Below, in pieces: positions 8,463 to 18,766 of a DNA stretch of 64,000 bases. A program made the position numbers and the translations under genes. The stretch is from Lacticaseibacillus pabuli. Its GTDB lineage: Bacteria > Bacillota > Bacilli > Lactobacillales > Lactobacillaceae. The notes beneath the pieces were generated by a model that made no database searches, had not been told where the DNA came from, and saw nothing but the letters and a program-made list of their open reading frames with translations. The stretch is taken from NCBI RefSeq assembly GCF_028736235.1, contig NZ_CP117884.1, positions 2,294,001-2,358,000 of the forward strand, in the 5' to 3' direction. Positions within the stretch are counted from its first letter, which is position 1, and the number at the start of each line of letters is the position of its first letter.

Positions 8463-9114
8463 TGTCGTTGACGTCACCAATCGTGAAAACACCCTGGTCG
8501 TAATAGATGTTGGTCACGCTGCAGTTCTTCAGGGATTCAGCGCCAGGCTCGCCCTTACCGGCAAACGCGAGCCACATCAGCAGCGCCGTGCCGTGCGCCA
8601 CAACGAGTGTGCGCATGGCGTTCGTGTGCTCCGCGCGCTGAGCAATGCGGCGCAACGTCGCGTCAATCCGGGCAACCACCATGGCAGCAGACTCCGTCAC
8701 GGCTGGGTCTTCACCTGCGTTCGTTGCAAACGTCTTGTCCGCGATGGATTCGAGCGTGTAACGACCCGTTGCAATGGCGGCTTTGAAGTTGGGCACACCC
8801 AGCACAGTGCGGGCGTAGTCATCCACTGGCCAGCTCTCGAAGCGGCCGTAATTTTCCTCGCGTAGGCCGGGATCCTGACGCACACTCGGCGCATCAGTCA
8901 ACTCAGCGGCGGTCAACGTGGCGGTATCGTACGCCCGTTTGAGGTCACTGCTGTAAATCTGGCCATACGTTTTGCCTGCTACCTGCAAGCCACGACCCAA
9001 AGCGGCAGCCTGCGCGCGGCCATTTGGGGTCAATTCCGAATCGGCAACCCCTTGCACACGGCGTTCTTCGTTAAAAACAGTCCGACCATGCCTGACTAAA
9101 TCAATTTCAATCAA
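8413..9114 (-). CDS. Histidine phosphatase family protein (phosphoglycerate-mutase-like)
   Basis: A 233-residue cytoplasmic protein with the RHG phosphohistidine motif at residues 8-10 (DLVRHGRTVFNE), a distal catalytic Glu region (REENYGRFESW) and the second His in VAHGTALLMW. The branch holds broad-specificity phosphatases as well as mutases; the substrate cannot be read from sequence. The start codon is TTG, with AAGGAG 8 nt upstream, and the protein beginning MIEIDLVRHG fits the family. Its last 16 codons are antisense to the end of the DUF1275 gene. It is divergent from rnhA. Confidence 0.85.
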   Translation of the reverse strand: MIEIDLVRHGRTVFNEERRVQGVADSELTPNGRAQAAALGRGLQVAGKTYGQIYSSDLKRAYDTATLTAAELTDAPSVRQDPGLREENYGRFESWPVDDYARTVLGVPNFKAAIATGRYTLESIADKTFATNAGEDPAVTESAAMVVARIDATLRRIAQRAEHTNAMRTLVVAHGTALLMWLAFAGKGEPGAESLKNCSVTNIYYDQGVFTIGDVNDTTFLESGIAAGRKADK

Positions 9115-9178
9115 TGTGCTTGCTCCTTAGTTGTACAATTAGATCATCCGCAATTAGTTTACCAGAAAGAGGTACGAC

Positions 9179-9661
9179 ATGACTGACATTAGCATTTACA
9201 CGGACGGCGGCAACCGCAATCATGGCAATTACGCTGGCGGCAGCGTCAAGACCACCGACCCTAGCGCCTGGGCGGCATTGCTCATCTTTGGCGAGCACGA
9301 AAAGATGCTCAGCGATGGTGAATTTGGCCGGACCAATAACTATATGGAAATCATGGGCGTCATCCAGGGGCTATCCGCGCTCAAACGCACCGACCTGCCA
9401 GTCGATATCTATTCCGATTCCGCCTACGTTATCAACACCATGCAGCAAAAATGGTACGTCAAGTGGCGGCAGAACAACTGGCGTAAGGGCGGCAAGCCAG
9501 TTAAGAACAGCGAGCTCTGGCAACGCCTGCTTGAACAAGTCGACCGCTTCGACCAGATTACCTGGAACAAGGTTAAGGGCCACGCGACCAATAAGAACAA
9601 CAACCGCGTCGATGCGGCTCTGAACCAAACCATGGACCGCCTCGAGAAAGAACAAGCTTAA
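9179..9661 (+). CDS. rnhA: Ribonuclease HI
   Basis: A 160-residue enzyme that cuts the RNA strand of RNA-DNA hybrids. The DEDD metal-binding set is visible: Asp9 in IYTDGG, Glu57 in NYMEIMG, Asp80 in YSDSAYV and Asp145 in NNRVDAAL, with the flexible-loop His135 in VKGHATN. The basic-protrusion region KWRQNNWRKGGKPVKN (95-110) is present, so it is full length and probably active. An intrinsic terminator follows. Confidence 0.95.
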   Translation: MTDISIYTDGGNRNHGNYAGGSVKTTDPSAWAALLIFGEHEKMLSDGEFGRTNNYMEIMGVIQGLSALKRTDLPVDIYSDSAYVINTMQQKWYVKWRQNNWRKGGKPVKNSELWQRLLEQVDRFDQITWNKVKGHATNKNNNRVDAALNQTMDRLEKEQA

Positions 9662-9676
9662 TCAAACCACGACATG

Positions 9677-9711
9677 ATCGCCAGCGAAGTTATCTCGCCT
9701 GGCGATTTTTT
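9677..9711 (+). terminator. Terminator after rnhA
   Basis: An 8-bp perfect stem ATCGCCAG / CTGGCGAT is followed by six T. Confidence 0.88.
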
Positions 9712-9809
9712 GTTGGCCCCCCCTCACTGCCATTAATTTAGCTATCTTGCACAATGACAATACTTTTGTAGTGCTATAATCAACACCGGAAATCGTTGGA
9801 GGGAATATC

Positions 9810-10925
9810 ATGAAAAAGGGTCTAATTATTGCAACATCCGCCGCGCTGGCAGTCGTGCTTAGCGCGTGTGGCGGTCAGTCAAACAAGCACGCGACGACTA
9901 GCTCAATGCGCACGATCAAAACATCACAAGCGGCTAAGCCCGCTAAAAAAACTGGCGTCAATGTCGGTTGGGATGGCGACAAAGCAGATCAACTGCGCGA
10001 CTACATGGCTGATTTTGGCACCTCGATGCAACAGAAGTACGACGAGGTCACCGCAGCAAGCGACACCAACTTCATGGGCGTAAACCTGGGCCAGTATATC
10101 CAGGACAAGAAGCAGGTCAGCATCGGCGGCACAACACAGGCTGTGAAGTGGTTGCCGGGTGAGCATGGTGGCTCCAAGACGAAGGAAAACATTCTCGCCG
10201 TTTACGCCGACACGAGTGACAACATCTTGTACCTATTCGCCAAGAAAGGTGACACGGCCCGCGTGCTCGTCACCCAATCCGCCGCGCAAAATGGCGTGTT
10301 TGACGTGAAGGAAACGGCAAACACCGATATTAAAGACGCCTTTACCAACATAATGGCGGGGCATTCAACAACTAAACCACATAGCGGTAGTACCGCTGTT
10401 GCCGCTAATAGCCCCGCCAAAAAGGAGAAGGATAATACAAATATGGATCCACATGCTGATGGGTCCACCCCAACACAACAATTTCCATCCTGGATTCAAG
10501 GTACATGGTATTCGTACGATCAAGATACCGATGACGTTCATGTTATGACCTTCAAAAACAATGAATTACAATACTCGGGGTCAACACCAACCTATGCATA
10601 TGACGCTCGGCATCGTGATGCAAATGACCTCAAATGGCAAAACGGGGATATGAGCGCAACCATCCCTTACCGTGAGAATAATTGGATTGAAGTTAACGTT
10701 GGTCCCGTGATGGGTCACCCTGCTGTTAACATTCGAGGATGGTACCAATCTGCCGGTGCTGGCGAAACGTATTATCTTGTTAATCAAAATGTCCATGGCC
10801 AAACTATTCCCGTCATTACTGATGGCTCAGGAGCGGGTGCGTGGGGCTCAACGCATTACTTTAAATCGCAATCACTTGCTCAGCAAAACCGTAATGTTCA
10901 CTTCTCATCAGATCAAAGTAATTAA
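9810..10925 (+). CDS. Two-part lipoprotein with DUF4767-like domain
   Basis: A 371-residue lipoprotein with signal peptide and lipobox LSAC (Cys20). Residues about 55-185 resemble DUF4767 (WDGDKADQLRDYMADFG, then a long region ending before 190), a secreted domain common in lactobacilli whose function is unknown. A Lys/Asn/Pro linker leads to a second domain (about 225-360) containing WIQGTWYSY and IRGWYQSAGAGETYY, which I do not recognise. From about 10380 the DNA is visibly more AT-rich than in the first half, suggesting the halves have different histories. A TATAAT box lies about 35 nt before the start with a weak -35 (ATGACA). Confidence 0.8.
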   Translation: MKKGLIIATSAALAVVLSACGGQSNKHATTSSMRTIKTSQAAKPAKKTGVNVGWDGDKADQLRDYMADFGTSMQQKYDEVTAASDTNFMGVNLGQYIQDKKQVSIGGTTQAVKWLPGEHGGSKTKENILAVYADTSDNILYLFAKKGDTARVLVTQSAAQNGVFDVKETANTDIKDAFTNIMAGHSTTKPHSGSTAVAANSPAKKEKDNTNMDPHADGSTPTQQFPSWIQGTWYSYDQDTDDVHVMTFKNNELQYSGSTPTYAYDARHRDANDLKWQNGDMSATIPYRENNWIEVNVGPVMGHPAVNIRGWYQSAGAGETYYLVNQNVHGQTIPVITDGSGAGAWGSTHYFKSQSLAQQNRNVHFSSDQSN

Positions 10926-10936
10926 TTCTGGTAGCA

Positions 10937-10965
10937 ACGCACCCTCTACGCAGGGTGCGTTTTTT
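10937..10965 (+). terminator. Terminator after the DUF4767 lipoprotein
   Basis: A 9-bp stem ACGCACCCT / AGGGTGCGT is followed by a T-run. Confidence 0.88.
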
Positions 10966-10970
10966 ATATG

Positions 10971-11003
10971 AAAAAAGCATGTTTGCCAACTGACAAACAT
11001 GCT
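10971..11003 (-). terminator. Terminator after the antiporter gene
   Basis: On the minus strand GCATGTTTG / CAAACATGC with an 8-nt loop is followed by six T. It is back to back with the plus-strand terminator. Confidence 0.88.
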
Positions 11004-11022
11004 CTAAACAACCACAGATTAA

Positions 11023-12405
11023 TTAGGCCTTCACAACCTGACGAATCCGCTTCTCTTCCCCAATCGCAACGATGGCGAGCACGATAATGCTCAGCACAAC
11101 CGCAACGTAGAAGACGATGAACGTATCATCCCAGCCGTGGAGCAACTGGCCGAAAATCCGCATCCCGTTTGCCTTAGGATCAGCAATCGCAGCGAACCCG
11201 ACTTGCGCCATCAGGTCACCGAAGATGTACGCGAACGTCCCGGTTAACCCATCGGACACGTTCAGTGCGCTCTTTGGCACAAAGCTAATGACGGAAACCC
11301 CAATCAGGAGTTGTGGGCCGTAGATGAGCATCCCCAAGAAGAACAGGGAGGTGTTGATCATCATTGGGCTCGTCCCGTAGCGGTAACCGAGAACAACAAA
11401 CGCCGTCAGCGCCAGGCAGATGATGGAGACAACCGCGCGCCGGCCCTTGAGCCAGTCGGAAACGGTCCCCCAAAGCACACTGCCGATGATGCCGCCAAGC
11501 TGGAACAGCAGCAAGGTGTTGGCACCCTGCGCCACCGTGAAGTGAAGCTTCTGAACGGTGTAAAGTGGCGCCCAGTTAACGACCCCAATGCGGACAACGT
11601 AAACGAAGACGTTCGCGATACAGAGAAGCCATACCCATGGGCTGCGGACAACGAACTGCCAGAGAATCTGGAGCTTACTCATCTTGGCAGCTTCTTGGTC
11701 AGCTTCGGGTTCCTTCTCGTCGAAGATTTCGTAGCTGGAATCCCAGCCGAGTTCTTGGGGATCATCTGCCCCGTAGAACAGGCCCCAGAACCCAACAATC
11801 AGACCAATGACCGCTGGGAAGATAAACATCCCACCGACATTGCCGCCAAACAGGTGGTTAGCACCCCACAGCGCGATGACACCGGCAACGGCACCACCAA
11901 ATTCGTGTGAGATGTTCCAAATCCCGATGTAACGACCACGCGTCTTCGTCGTCGTCCACCGTGAAATGGTCGACAGTGACGCCGAGCCACCAGGTGACTG
12001 GAACAAACCATTCAGAGACCAGAGCACGATGATCAGGCCAACTGGTGCCTGATTCATTAACAGGACAACCCCAACAACCAGGGTCATGAATGCCGCGAGA
12101 ATCAATAAAAATGACATAAAGCGCTTAGTATTGCGGCCATCCACGACGTAGCCCAGCAAGGTTTTACCAATCCCGTACGTGAGCGAGAAACCATAACCAA
12201 TCCAGCCGAGCTCAGTAGTGGTAAAGCCCTTCTTGACCAGTAATGGTTGTGCAGCGGAGAGGTTGTTACGCACGAGGTACATGCAGAAGTAAACCATGAA
12301 GACGACCATAAAGGCCTTCATGAATTCCTTCAGCCACTTCTGACGCTGGACGGTGATTGCCAAACCCTTGTTGGCAGGCCGCCGGAGATCAAAGAAATGA
12401 GTCAT
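11023..12405 (-). CDS. uhpT: Organophosphate:phosphate antiporter (UhpT/GlpT type MFS)
   Basis: A 460-residue, 12-segment major facilitator protein. The OPA subfamily is indicated by MYLVRNNLSAAQPLL near residue 42, the GWIGYGFSLTYGIGKTLLGY loop and STISRWTTTKTRGRYIGIWN. These transporters exchange hexose phosphates or glycerol 3-phosphate for inorganic phosphate. Between helices 6 and 7 is an acidic loop (FDEKEPEADQEAAK). The start is MTHFFDLRRP with AAGGAG 8 nt upstream; the frame extends 60 nt further without a ribosome binding site. Which sugar phosphate is carried is not decidable. No two-component regulator adjoins it. Confidence 0.85.
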   Translation of the reverse strand: MTHFFDLRRPANKGLAITVQRQKWLKEFMKAFMVVFMVYFCMYLVRNNLSAAQPLLVKKGFTTTELGWIGYGFSLTYGIGKTLLGYVVDGRNTKRFMSFLLILAAFMTLVVGVVLLMNQAPVGLIIVLWSLNGLFQSPGGSASLSTISRWTTTKTRGRYIGIWNISHEFGGAVAGVIALWGANHLFGGNVGGMFIFPAVIGLIVGFWGLFYGADDPQELGWDSSYEIFDEKEPEADQEAAKMSKLQILWQFVVRSPWVWLLCIANVFVYVVRIGVVNWAPLYTVQKLHFTVAQGANTLLLFQLGGIIGSVLWGTVSDWLKGRRAVVSIICLALTAFVVLGYRYGTSPMMINTSLFFLGMLIYGPQLLIGVSVISFVPKSALNVSDGLTGTFAYIFGDLMAQVGFAAIADPKANGMRIFGQLLHGWDDTFIVFYVAVVLSIIVLAIVAIGEEKRIRQVVKA

Positions 12406-12599
12406 AAGTGACACTCCTTTATATAAGATTCGGTACACCGTTATTTTAGCGCTTGTCGGGCGCATTTGGACGCTGAATTTCGCATTTAGTGGTGTTACGA
12501 CACGCTTTGATTGTTCAATAATGAGCGCATTGTCCCGCCAACAGTGACCTTACATGGGCGCTTTCAATTGCAAAGTTGTGACTTTTTTTCACGAGAAAG

Positions 12600-12635
12600 T
12601 AAAAGGACGGCCCACCATCACTGGTGAGTCGTCCT
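12600..12635 (-). terminator. Terminator after the LTA-synthase-like gene
   Basis: On the minus strand AGGACG / CGTCCT encloses a second stem (ACTCACCA / TGGTGGG), followed by TTTTACTTT. Confidence 0.75.
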
Positions 12636-12644
12636 GTCGCCTTA

Positions 12645-15600
12645 CTACTTCACTTGTTGATTCATACCATCCTTAACGCTGTATTGCTTACCAGCCGTGA
12701 TGTCGTACTGAATCAGCTGATAATCGTGCATCAGTTGCTTCTGCGATGCCGTCAGCTGCGGGTACAATTCGGTCATGTTGTCATCCTTCACAAAACGAAT
12801 CCCCGTTGTGCTACTCGTGCTCGAGTTTGAGACCTTGGTCCAAATAGCAGGCAGCTTCTCGTTGACAGCGGTCAGCAGTGCGTTGTACGCGTTCAGTTTC
12901 AAGTTGCCCTGCTTGAACGCGAGCGCAATCAGGTCGTTGGTCCCGATGACACCGCCGTGCTGTTTGTCCAGCGCCCCGTGTTCACGGGCGTACTTATTGG
13001 CATAGACAAAGTAATCCGTCCGGTGCAGGAGCACATTATCCGTGATGCCAGGGTAAATACCAGGCAGGTGATCCCCATAGAAGACCCAGATGACCGGCTT
13101 GTTCAACTTGTCGATTTGCTTGCGGAACGCCTCAGCCGCCTCGTCGGTGTAATGCACACCGCGCGCATAAGTTTCAATCTGCTGCTTACGGGCGGACAAG
13201 GTCGCGCCGGTCGTCTTGGCAGTCACGCCGTTTGGATACCAGCCGTTGAACGGCATATGGTTCTGAATCGTAATCAGGTTCATGAACTGACCACCCCGCC
13301 GTGCGTTCACCTGGCGCATCGCGTTGGCATAAGCCGTGTTGTCTGAAAGGTAAGGACTGCTGCCAAGGTAGTGTTTATCAATAATCTTGTACTTACTCCC
13401 TAGATAGACGAACTTATTGAAGCCAAAGCGCTGGTATACTTGCGGCCGGTTGTAAAAACTACCGGTGTACGGGTGAACCGCAGTGGCGTAGTTAAAGTCG
13501 TTCGACACGTTCGGGTTTTTCTTCAGGCGTGGCACGAGCTGTGTGTACGGCGTGTTCAGGGTGCTGTCAAAGTTCCCGGTACTCAGGCCGGTCAATGACA
13601 TGTATTCCATGTCGGCGGTCCCACCACCGTATCCAAAGCTCATCAGCGAGCCACTCGTGTTGGTCTTCATCAGGTGCCGAATATGTGGCATTGGGTCCTG
13701 ACTAATCTTCACGCCCGGAATGCGCGTGGGATCCGCGAAGCTTTCGGACAAGTTGAAAATCACAGTCGTTTTCTGTGCCAAATTTGTCCGCGTTTGATTG
13801 GCGACGTTCGCCTCCTGCTGGTACTTCGTCACGATTCGTTTGATAGCCGCCTTTGAGTACCCCGCCGGCTGCGCCATCGCGTGGACGTCCAGGTTGCTAA
13901 AGAACTGCATGATGGGGCCATTCCACTGCGCAAACCGCAATTGGTTATTGTTGGCCATGACGATATTGGCGCTGTCTGTCAGGTTGCGCCAGTAGGAGTA
14001 GTGGTGGTTCATCGTGAACAGTCCTGCCCCAGCAACCAGTGCGATCAGCAATTTGGCCACGCGGTTGATGAACGACTGGTGCGTTGGCTTGGCGTGCCGT
14101 TCAACGTAAATAATCAAAACGATGAGCGCCACTAATGCCACCAGCACCGCTACAATTAGCGCAACAGGAATCATCTTGAGCAGCTGTGCACCCGCGTTCA
14201 GCTCGGCCACATCGCTCGGCACAATGGGTTCATCGCGGTAGAAAATCTTCACCCGGCTGGCAATCACGATGAAGCTCTGCAGTGCGAGGGTAATAATGAG
14301 CGACAGCCAGTAGCGGTCCGTCAGCGCGAGCAGGATCCAGTGAATCAGCAGCAAAATCAGCGCGCCGATTAACATGTTCGCAATTAAGCTCAAAGAGGTA
14401 AAACCCAGAACGGACAGGTGCGGGTTGTAGATGTTCTCAACCGTCTGCCAGGATTCGTTCATCGCCAAGGCGCCCAGCCATTGCGCAATAAACAATGCGC
14501 AAGCTGTGATGATTGGCCGCTGATAATCACGCCAAAGGACACGGAATGCGGCCTTTGGTTGTGCAGCAAACCGCTGCCAGGCCACCACAAAATTAACGTC
14601 GAGGTGTTCTGGTATCCGTTGCCACAATTTCGTGTGGCGGGCCAAGGCAAGGCTAGCGACCGCAACACCCAACACAACAATGCCAATCGTGACAACCACT
14701 AAGGGCAACCACAAGTAACTAAATTGGTCGAAGAACCGGTGCAAGTCTTCCACATAGCCGGCCATCAAATCGCGCCAGGTTGAGCCCGCGGACATGAGTG
14801 CGCCCAGCCAAATCGCGTAAACCGTGACTTGGGTGATGCGGTCAGGCCACGTCCCGGACTTTGCCGCCAGTCCAAGGCTCCACTTGATTAAGAACTGAAC
14901 CACCACCATGGCGGGCAAGAAAGTTAGCGGCGACAGCATCCCCACAAACCGAGCCGAGTTCAGGATTGCTAAGGCAGAGGCAGTCGTGCCGAACCCCATT
15001 GCGGGAATCGTCAAACAGCCAATGAGGTACAGTCCAAGTGCCTGCCAACGAATTTTCACATCAGGATTACCGGCCACTAAGCCCAGGCACCCGAGGACAA
15101 CGACGCCAAAGGTTGATCCGCCATTTCCAAGGATGAAGATGTCCCGGTTAAAGACCAGCGGCAAACAGAGCATGACGAGCCCAAATAGCCGCCATTCCCG
15201 CTTTGCCAGCCACTTTTGCAGCCACGGCGCCAGCACCGTAAAGAGCACAGCGCCTGTAATGAAGGGCTGTGCATTGCGCAGTACCGGCAATAGCTGGTCG
15301 TAAATGGCGGCTGGCCCGTTAAACTTACCCAGCGCCAGCTGCAGCGCAACTAGCAAGGCACCACTAATAATCGCTGTCATCCAAAAGCGAATGGTCGTCG
15401 TCATGCTGACGCGGCGGCGCGCAAAGTAGGCGCCCACCCAAATTAACCCAGCGTCAGCGGCGAGGCTCATCGAATATTTCAGTACGTTGCCGACGACCCA
15501 TAACTTTGTCGGCTTCGTACTATTTAGTGTATAAGCAAGGACACCGTTCTGACCGTAGCTAATGAAATAGGTCAGTACCGCGCCCAAAAGAATAATGCCA

Positions 15601-15659
15601 AAGATAATGACGAGGGTCAGCCGTGGACGCCGATCCCCTGTGTTCGATACGTGTTTCAT
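12645..15659 (-). CDS. LTA-synthase/sulfatase family protein with an extra membrane domain
   Basis: A 1004-residue membrane enzyme. Residues about 1-370 form many membrane segments not found in ordinary LtaS (about 650 residues). Residues 380-560 resemble the LtaS membrane part (KIFYRDEPIVPSDV near 471). The extracellular alkaline-phosphatase-like domain spans about 625-930 and keeps the expected catalytic set: Glu639 in NLSESFADP, Thr681 nucleophile in GGGTADMEYMS, Asp863-His864 in FYGDHLPG. The family transfers glycerol phosphate or related groups from lipids to cell-envelope polymers. The start is an ATG with GGAG about 9 nt upstream. Whether it makes or modifies a polymer is open. Confidence 0.82.
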   Translation of the reverse strand: MKHVSNTGDRRPRLTLVIIFGIILLGAVLTYFISYGQNGVLAYTLNSTKPTKLWVVGNVLKYSMSLAADAGLIWVGAYFARRRVSMTTTIRFWMTAIISGALLVALQLALGKFNGPAAIYDQLLPVLRNAQPFITGAVLFTVLAPWLQKWLAKREWRLFGLVMLCLPLVFNRDIFILGNGGSTFGVVVLGCLGLVAGNPDVKIRWQALGLYLIGCLTIPAMGFGTTASALAILNSARFVGMLSPLTFLPAMVVVQFLIKWSLGLAAKSGTWPDRITQVTVYAIWLGALMSAGSTWRDLMAGYVEDLHRFFDQFSYLWLPLVVVTIGIVVLGVAVASLALARHTKLWQRIPEHLDVNFVVAWQRFAAQPKAAFRVLWRDYQRPIITACALFIAQWLGALAMNESWQTVENIYNPHLSVLGFTSLSLIANMLIGALILLLIHWILLALTDRYWLSLIITLALQSFIVIASRVKIFYRDEPIVPSDVAELNAGAQLLKMIPVALIVAVLVALVALIVLIIYVERHAKPTHQSFINRVAKLLIALVAGAGLFTMNHHYSYWRNLTDSANIVMANNNQLRFAQWNGPIMQFFSNLDVHAMAQPAGYSKAAIKRIVTKYQQEANVANQTRTNLAQKTTVIFNLSESFADPTRIPGVKISQDPMPHIRHLMKTNTSGSLMSFGYGGGTADMEYMSLTGLSTGNFDSTLNTPYTQLVPRLKKNPNVSNDFNYATAVHPYTGSFYNRPQVYQRFGFNKFVYLGSKYKIIDKHYLGSSPYLSDNTAYANAMRQVNARRGGQFMNLITIQNHMPFNGWYPNGVTAKTTGATLSARKQQIETYARGVHYTDEAAEAFRKQIDKLNKPVIWVFYGDHLPGIYPGITDNVLLHRTDYFVYANKYAREHGALDKQHGGVIGTNDLIALAFKQGNLKLNAYNALLTAVNEKLPAIWTKVSNSSTSSTTGIRFVKDDNMTELYPQLTASQKQLMHDYQLIQYDITAGKQYSVKDGMNQQVK

Positions 15660-15815
15660 TGAGTGAATCTCCGATATCTATTATTCCCAACCCTGGGTCT
15701 CATTGTACACTAATTTTCACGGGTGACGTATATGCAGTTACGCACCGTCGCTTCCTTTTAGGGGCGGCTTCTAAGTCCGATCCCGACCCGTGATATCGCG
15801 TGTTAATGGCGAATC

Positions 15816-15842
15816 AATAATGACAAAAGTTAAATCATTATT
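15816..15842. repeat. Hairpin between LTA-synthase-like and GH1 genes
   Basis: AATAATGA and TCATTATT form an 8-bp stem with an 11-nt loop. The intergenic region 15660-15871 otherwise shows only a TACAAT box (minus strand, near 15703-15708) that may be the -10 of the LTA-synthase-like gene. Confidence 0.4.
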
Positions 15843-15871
15843 AATCACAATGGAAAATTCATTTGGACAGC

Positions 15872-15907
15872 AAAAAGACCCAGTGTCAATTTACCAACAC
15901 CGGGTCT
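15872..15907 (-). terminator. Terminator after the 6-phospho-beta-glucosidase gene
   Basis: On the minus strand AGACCCGGTGT / ACACTGGGTCT (one mismatch) is followed by TTTTTG. Confidence 0.85.
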
Positions 15908-15930
15908 CAATTGCGAACGCTATCGCCAGA

Positions 15931-17406
<1,476 letters not shown>

Positions 17407-17437
17407 TTAGTGTAACCGTATTCAGGAGAATGTGGAT

Positions 17438-17467
17438 TACAAATTGTGTAACAGGTCACAATTTGTA
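17438..17467 (-). promoter_or_regulatory. Inverted repeat upstream of the 6-phospho-beta-glucosidase gene
   Basis: TACAAATTGTG and CACAATTTGTA are exact complements separated by 8 bp, about 85 bp before the gene start. Size and symmetry suit a repressor or activator dimer, but no adjacent regulator is an obvious partner and the LysR gene lies 240 bp further away. Confidence 0.4.
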
Positions 17468-17483
17468 GGCTGCTTATCAGGGT

Positions 17484-17694
17484 CTGGCTGACGGGGCGGC
17501 AGATGGGACTGTCGGCTGGAACGTGCTCGGCCGCTTCGGAGATTTTGAACAAGAAACGTTCAAAATGCTCCTCTCGCTAAGAAATAAGACATTTTAAAAA
17601 GCAAAAATTTCTTATTTCTTGCCGGTATTGATGTCAACAAACGACATCAATACTACAGCACTGAGCCGGTCCCATCTGCCGCCCCGTCAGCCAG
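17484..17694. repeat. Intergenic palindromic element with three internal hairpins
   Basis: Two 25-bp perfect inverted arms (17484-17508 and 17670-17694) enclose three hairpins: attttgaac/gttcaaaat (17542-17566), aagaaataag/cttatttctt (17579-17620) and gtattgatgtc/gacatcaatac (17624-17653). There is no open frame. The whole could extrude as a many-armed cruciform or fold as a multibranched RNA. It sits between the GH1 gene and the 3' end of the LysR gene and may also end the LysR transcript. It fills most of the 353-bp gap. Confidence 0.7.
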
Positions 17695-17705
17695 CCTCAC
17701 ATTGT

Positions 17706-18614
17706 TTAATGGCGAATCGCCGCACCTAAGTACTGCTCGCCATAACGCTCAGCCAAATACCGCTCAATCTCGCGCCGCATCCGTTGCACACTCGGCGCCT
17801 GCTCTTGCGTGGGGTTAAGCAACATGCACAGCGTCCGGGCGAACGGATGTGAGAATGGATAAGTGTTCACCTCACCAACCAACTTGTTTAACGCCAGCTG
17901 CGGCAAAATGCCCAGGCCCAACCCCGATTCCACCATCGACAGGATGGACTGGTCATCAATGGAATACGTCAGGGACTTACCGCCCACATGGTATTCATCC
18001 AGCGCCGACTTGGTGTCACGGTCGTAGTCCTGCTGTTGCAGAATGAAGTTGCGCTCACCGATGTCGTCAATATCCACAAATTTCCCCGACCGCGGCTTGA
18101 AGGACTTTGGTGTCACGCAAAAGATTGGGTCTTTGATTAAAGGCTCAACCGTGACGTTTGCACTGACTGGCAGGAGTGAAAAACCGATATCTACGGACCC
18201 GGTGCGGACTAATTCGGCAATTTCATTAAAGCCTGCCTGCACCAGCTCGATTTTGACCTGTGGATAGCGCTTGTTGAACGCCCGAATAATCGGGGGCAAC
18301 CAGTTCGTCGATACGGACGAGAACGCCCCAATGCGTACTCGACCCGCTGCAAGGCCATTAATGTTGTCTGCAACCTGTCGCAACTGATCTTCAAGGTTCA
18401 AAATTCCCTGAATCACGGGCAGCACCGCCTGCCCATCCGTCGTGAGTTCCGCGCCACTGCGGGAGCGGATGAACAAGGGAAACCCTAGCTCCGTTTCTAA
18501 TTGACTAATACTGTGGGAAACCGCGCTGGGCGTGACGTTTAAAGCACCTGCCGCCTGGGCAAAAGTCCCGTAATTCACGACTGCCGTGAACACTTCATAC
18601 GAAAAGTTGGCCAT
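17706..18614 (-). CDS. LysR family transcriptional regulator
   Basis: A 302-residue regulator. The winged helix-turn-helix occupies residues 1-60 (FTAVVNYGTFAQAAGALNVT then SAVSHSISQLETELG), followed by the linker helix and a two-lobed effector domain from about 90 (RVRIGAFSSVSTNWLPPIIR). The start has GGAGG 6 nt upstream. It is divergent from the aminotransferase gene at 18767, the usual arrangement for a LysR protein and its target. The intergenic region has a short symmetric site TTCA-AAC-TGAA near 18671-18681. The effector is unknown. Confidence 0.9.
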   Translation of the reverse strand: MANFSYEVFTAVVNYGTFAQAAGALNVTPSAVSHSISQLETELGFPLFIRSRSGAELTTDGQAVLPVIQGILNLEDQLRQVADNINGLAAGRVRIGAFSSVSTNWLPPIIRAFNKRYPQVKIELVQAGFNEIAELVRTGSVDIGFSLLPVSANVTVEPLIKDPIFCVTPKSFKPRSGKFVDIDDIGERNFILQQQDYDRDTKSALDEYHVGGKSLTYSIDDQSILSMVESGLGLGILPQLALNKLVGEVNTYPFSHPFARTLCMLLNPTQEQAPSVQRMRREIERYLAERYGEQYLGAAIRH

Positions 18615-18766
18615 GATATTCCTCCGGGTTCATACATCGATAAGATTGCGTTGTTAGTTGAGCAAAATTCACTTCAAACTGAAATAGTTGAGGTTTACTA
18701 AAGTATACCACGCGTTTTAACATGGGGTTAAGCAATTCAACAAACTACCGAAACGGAGGAGACAAC

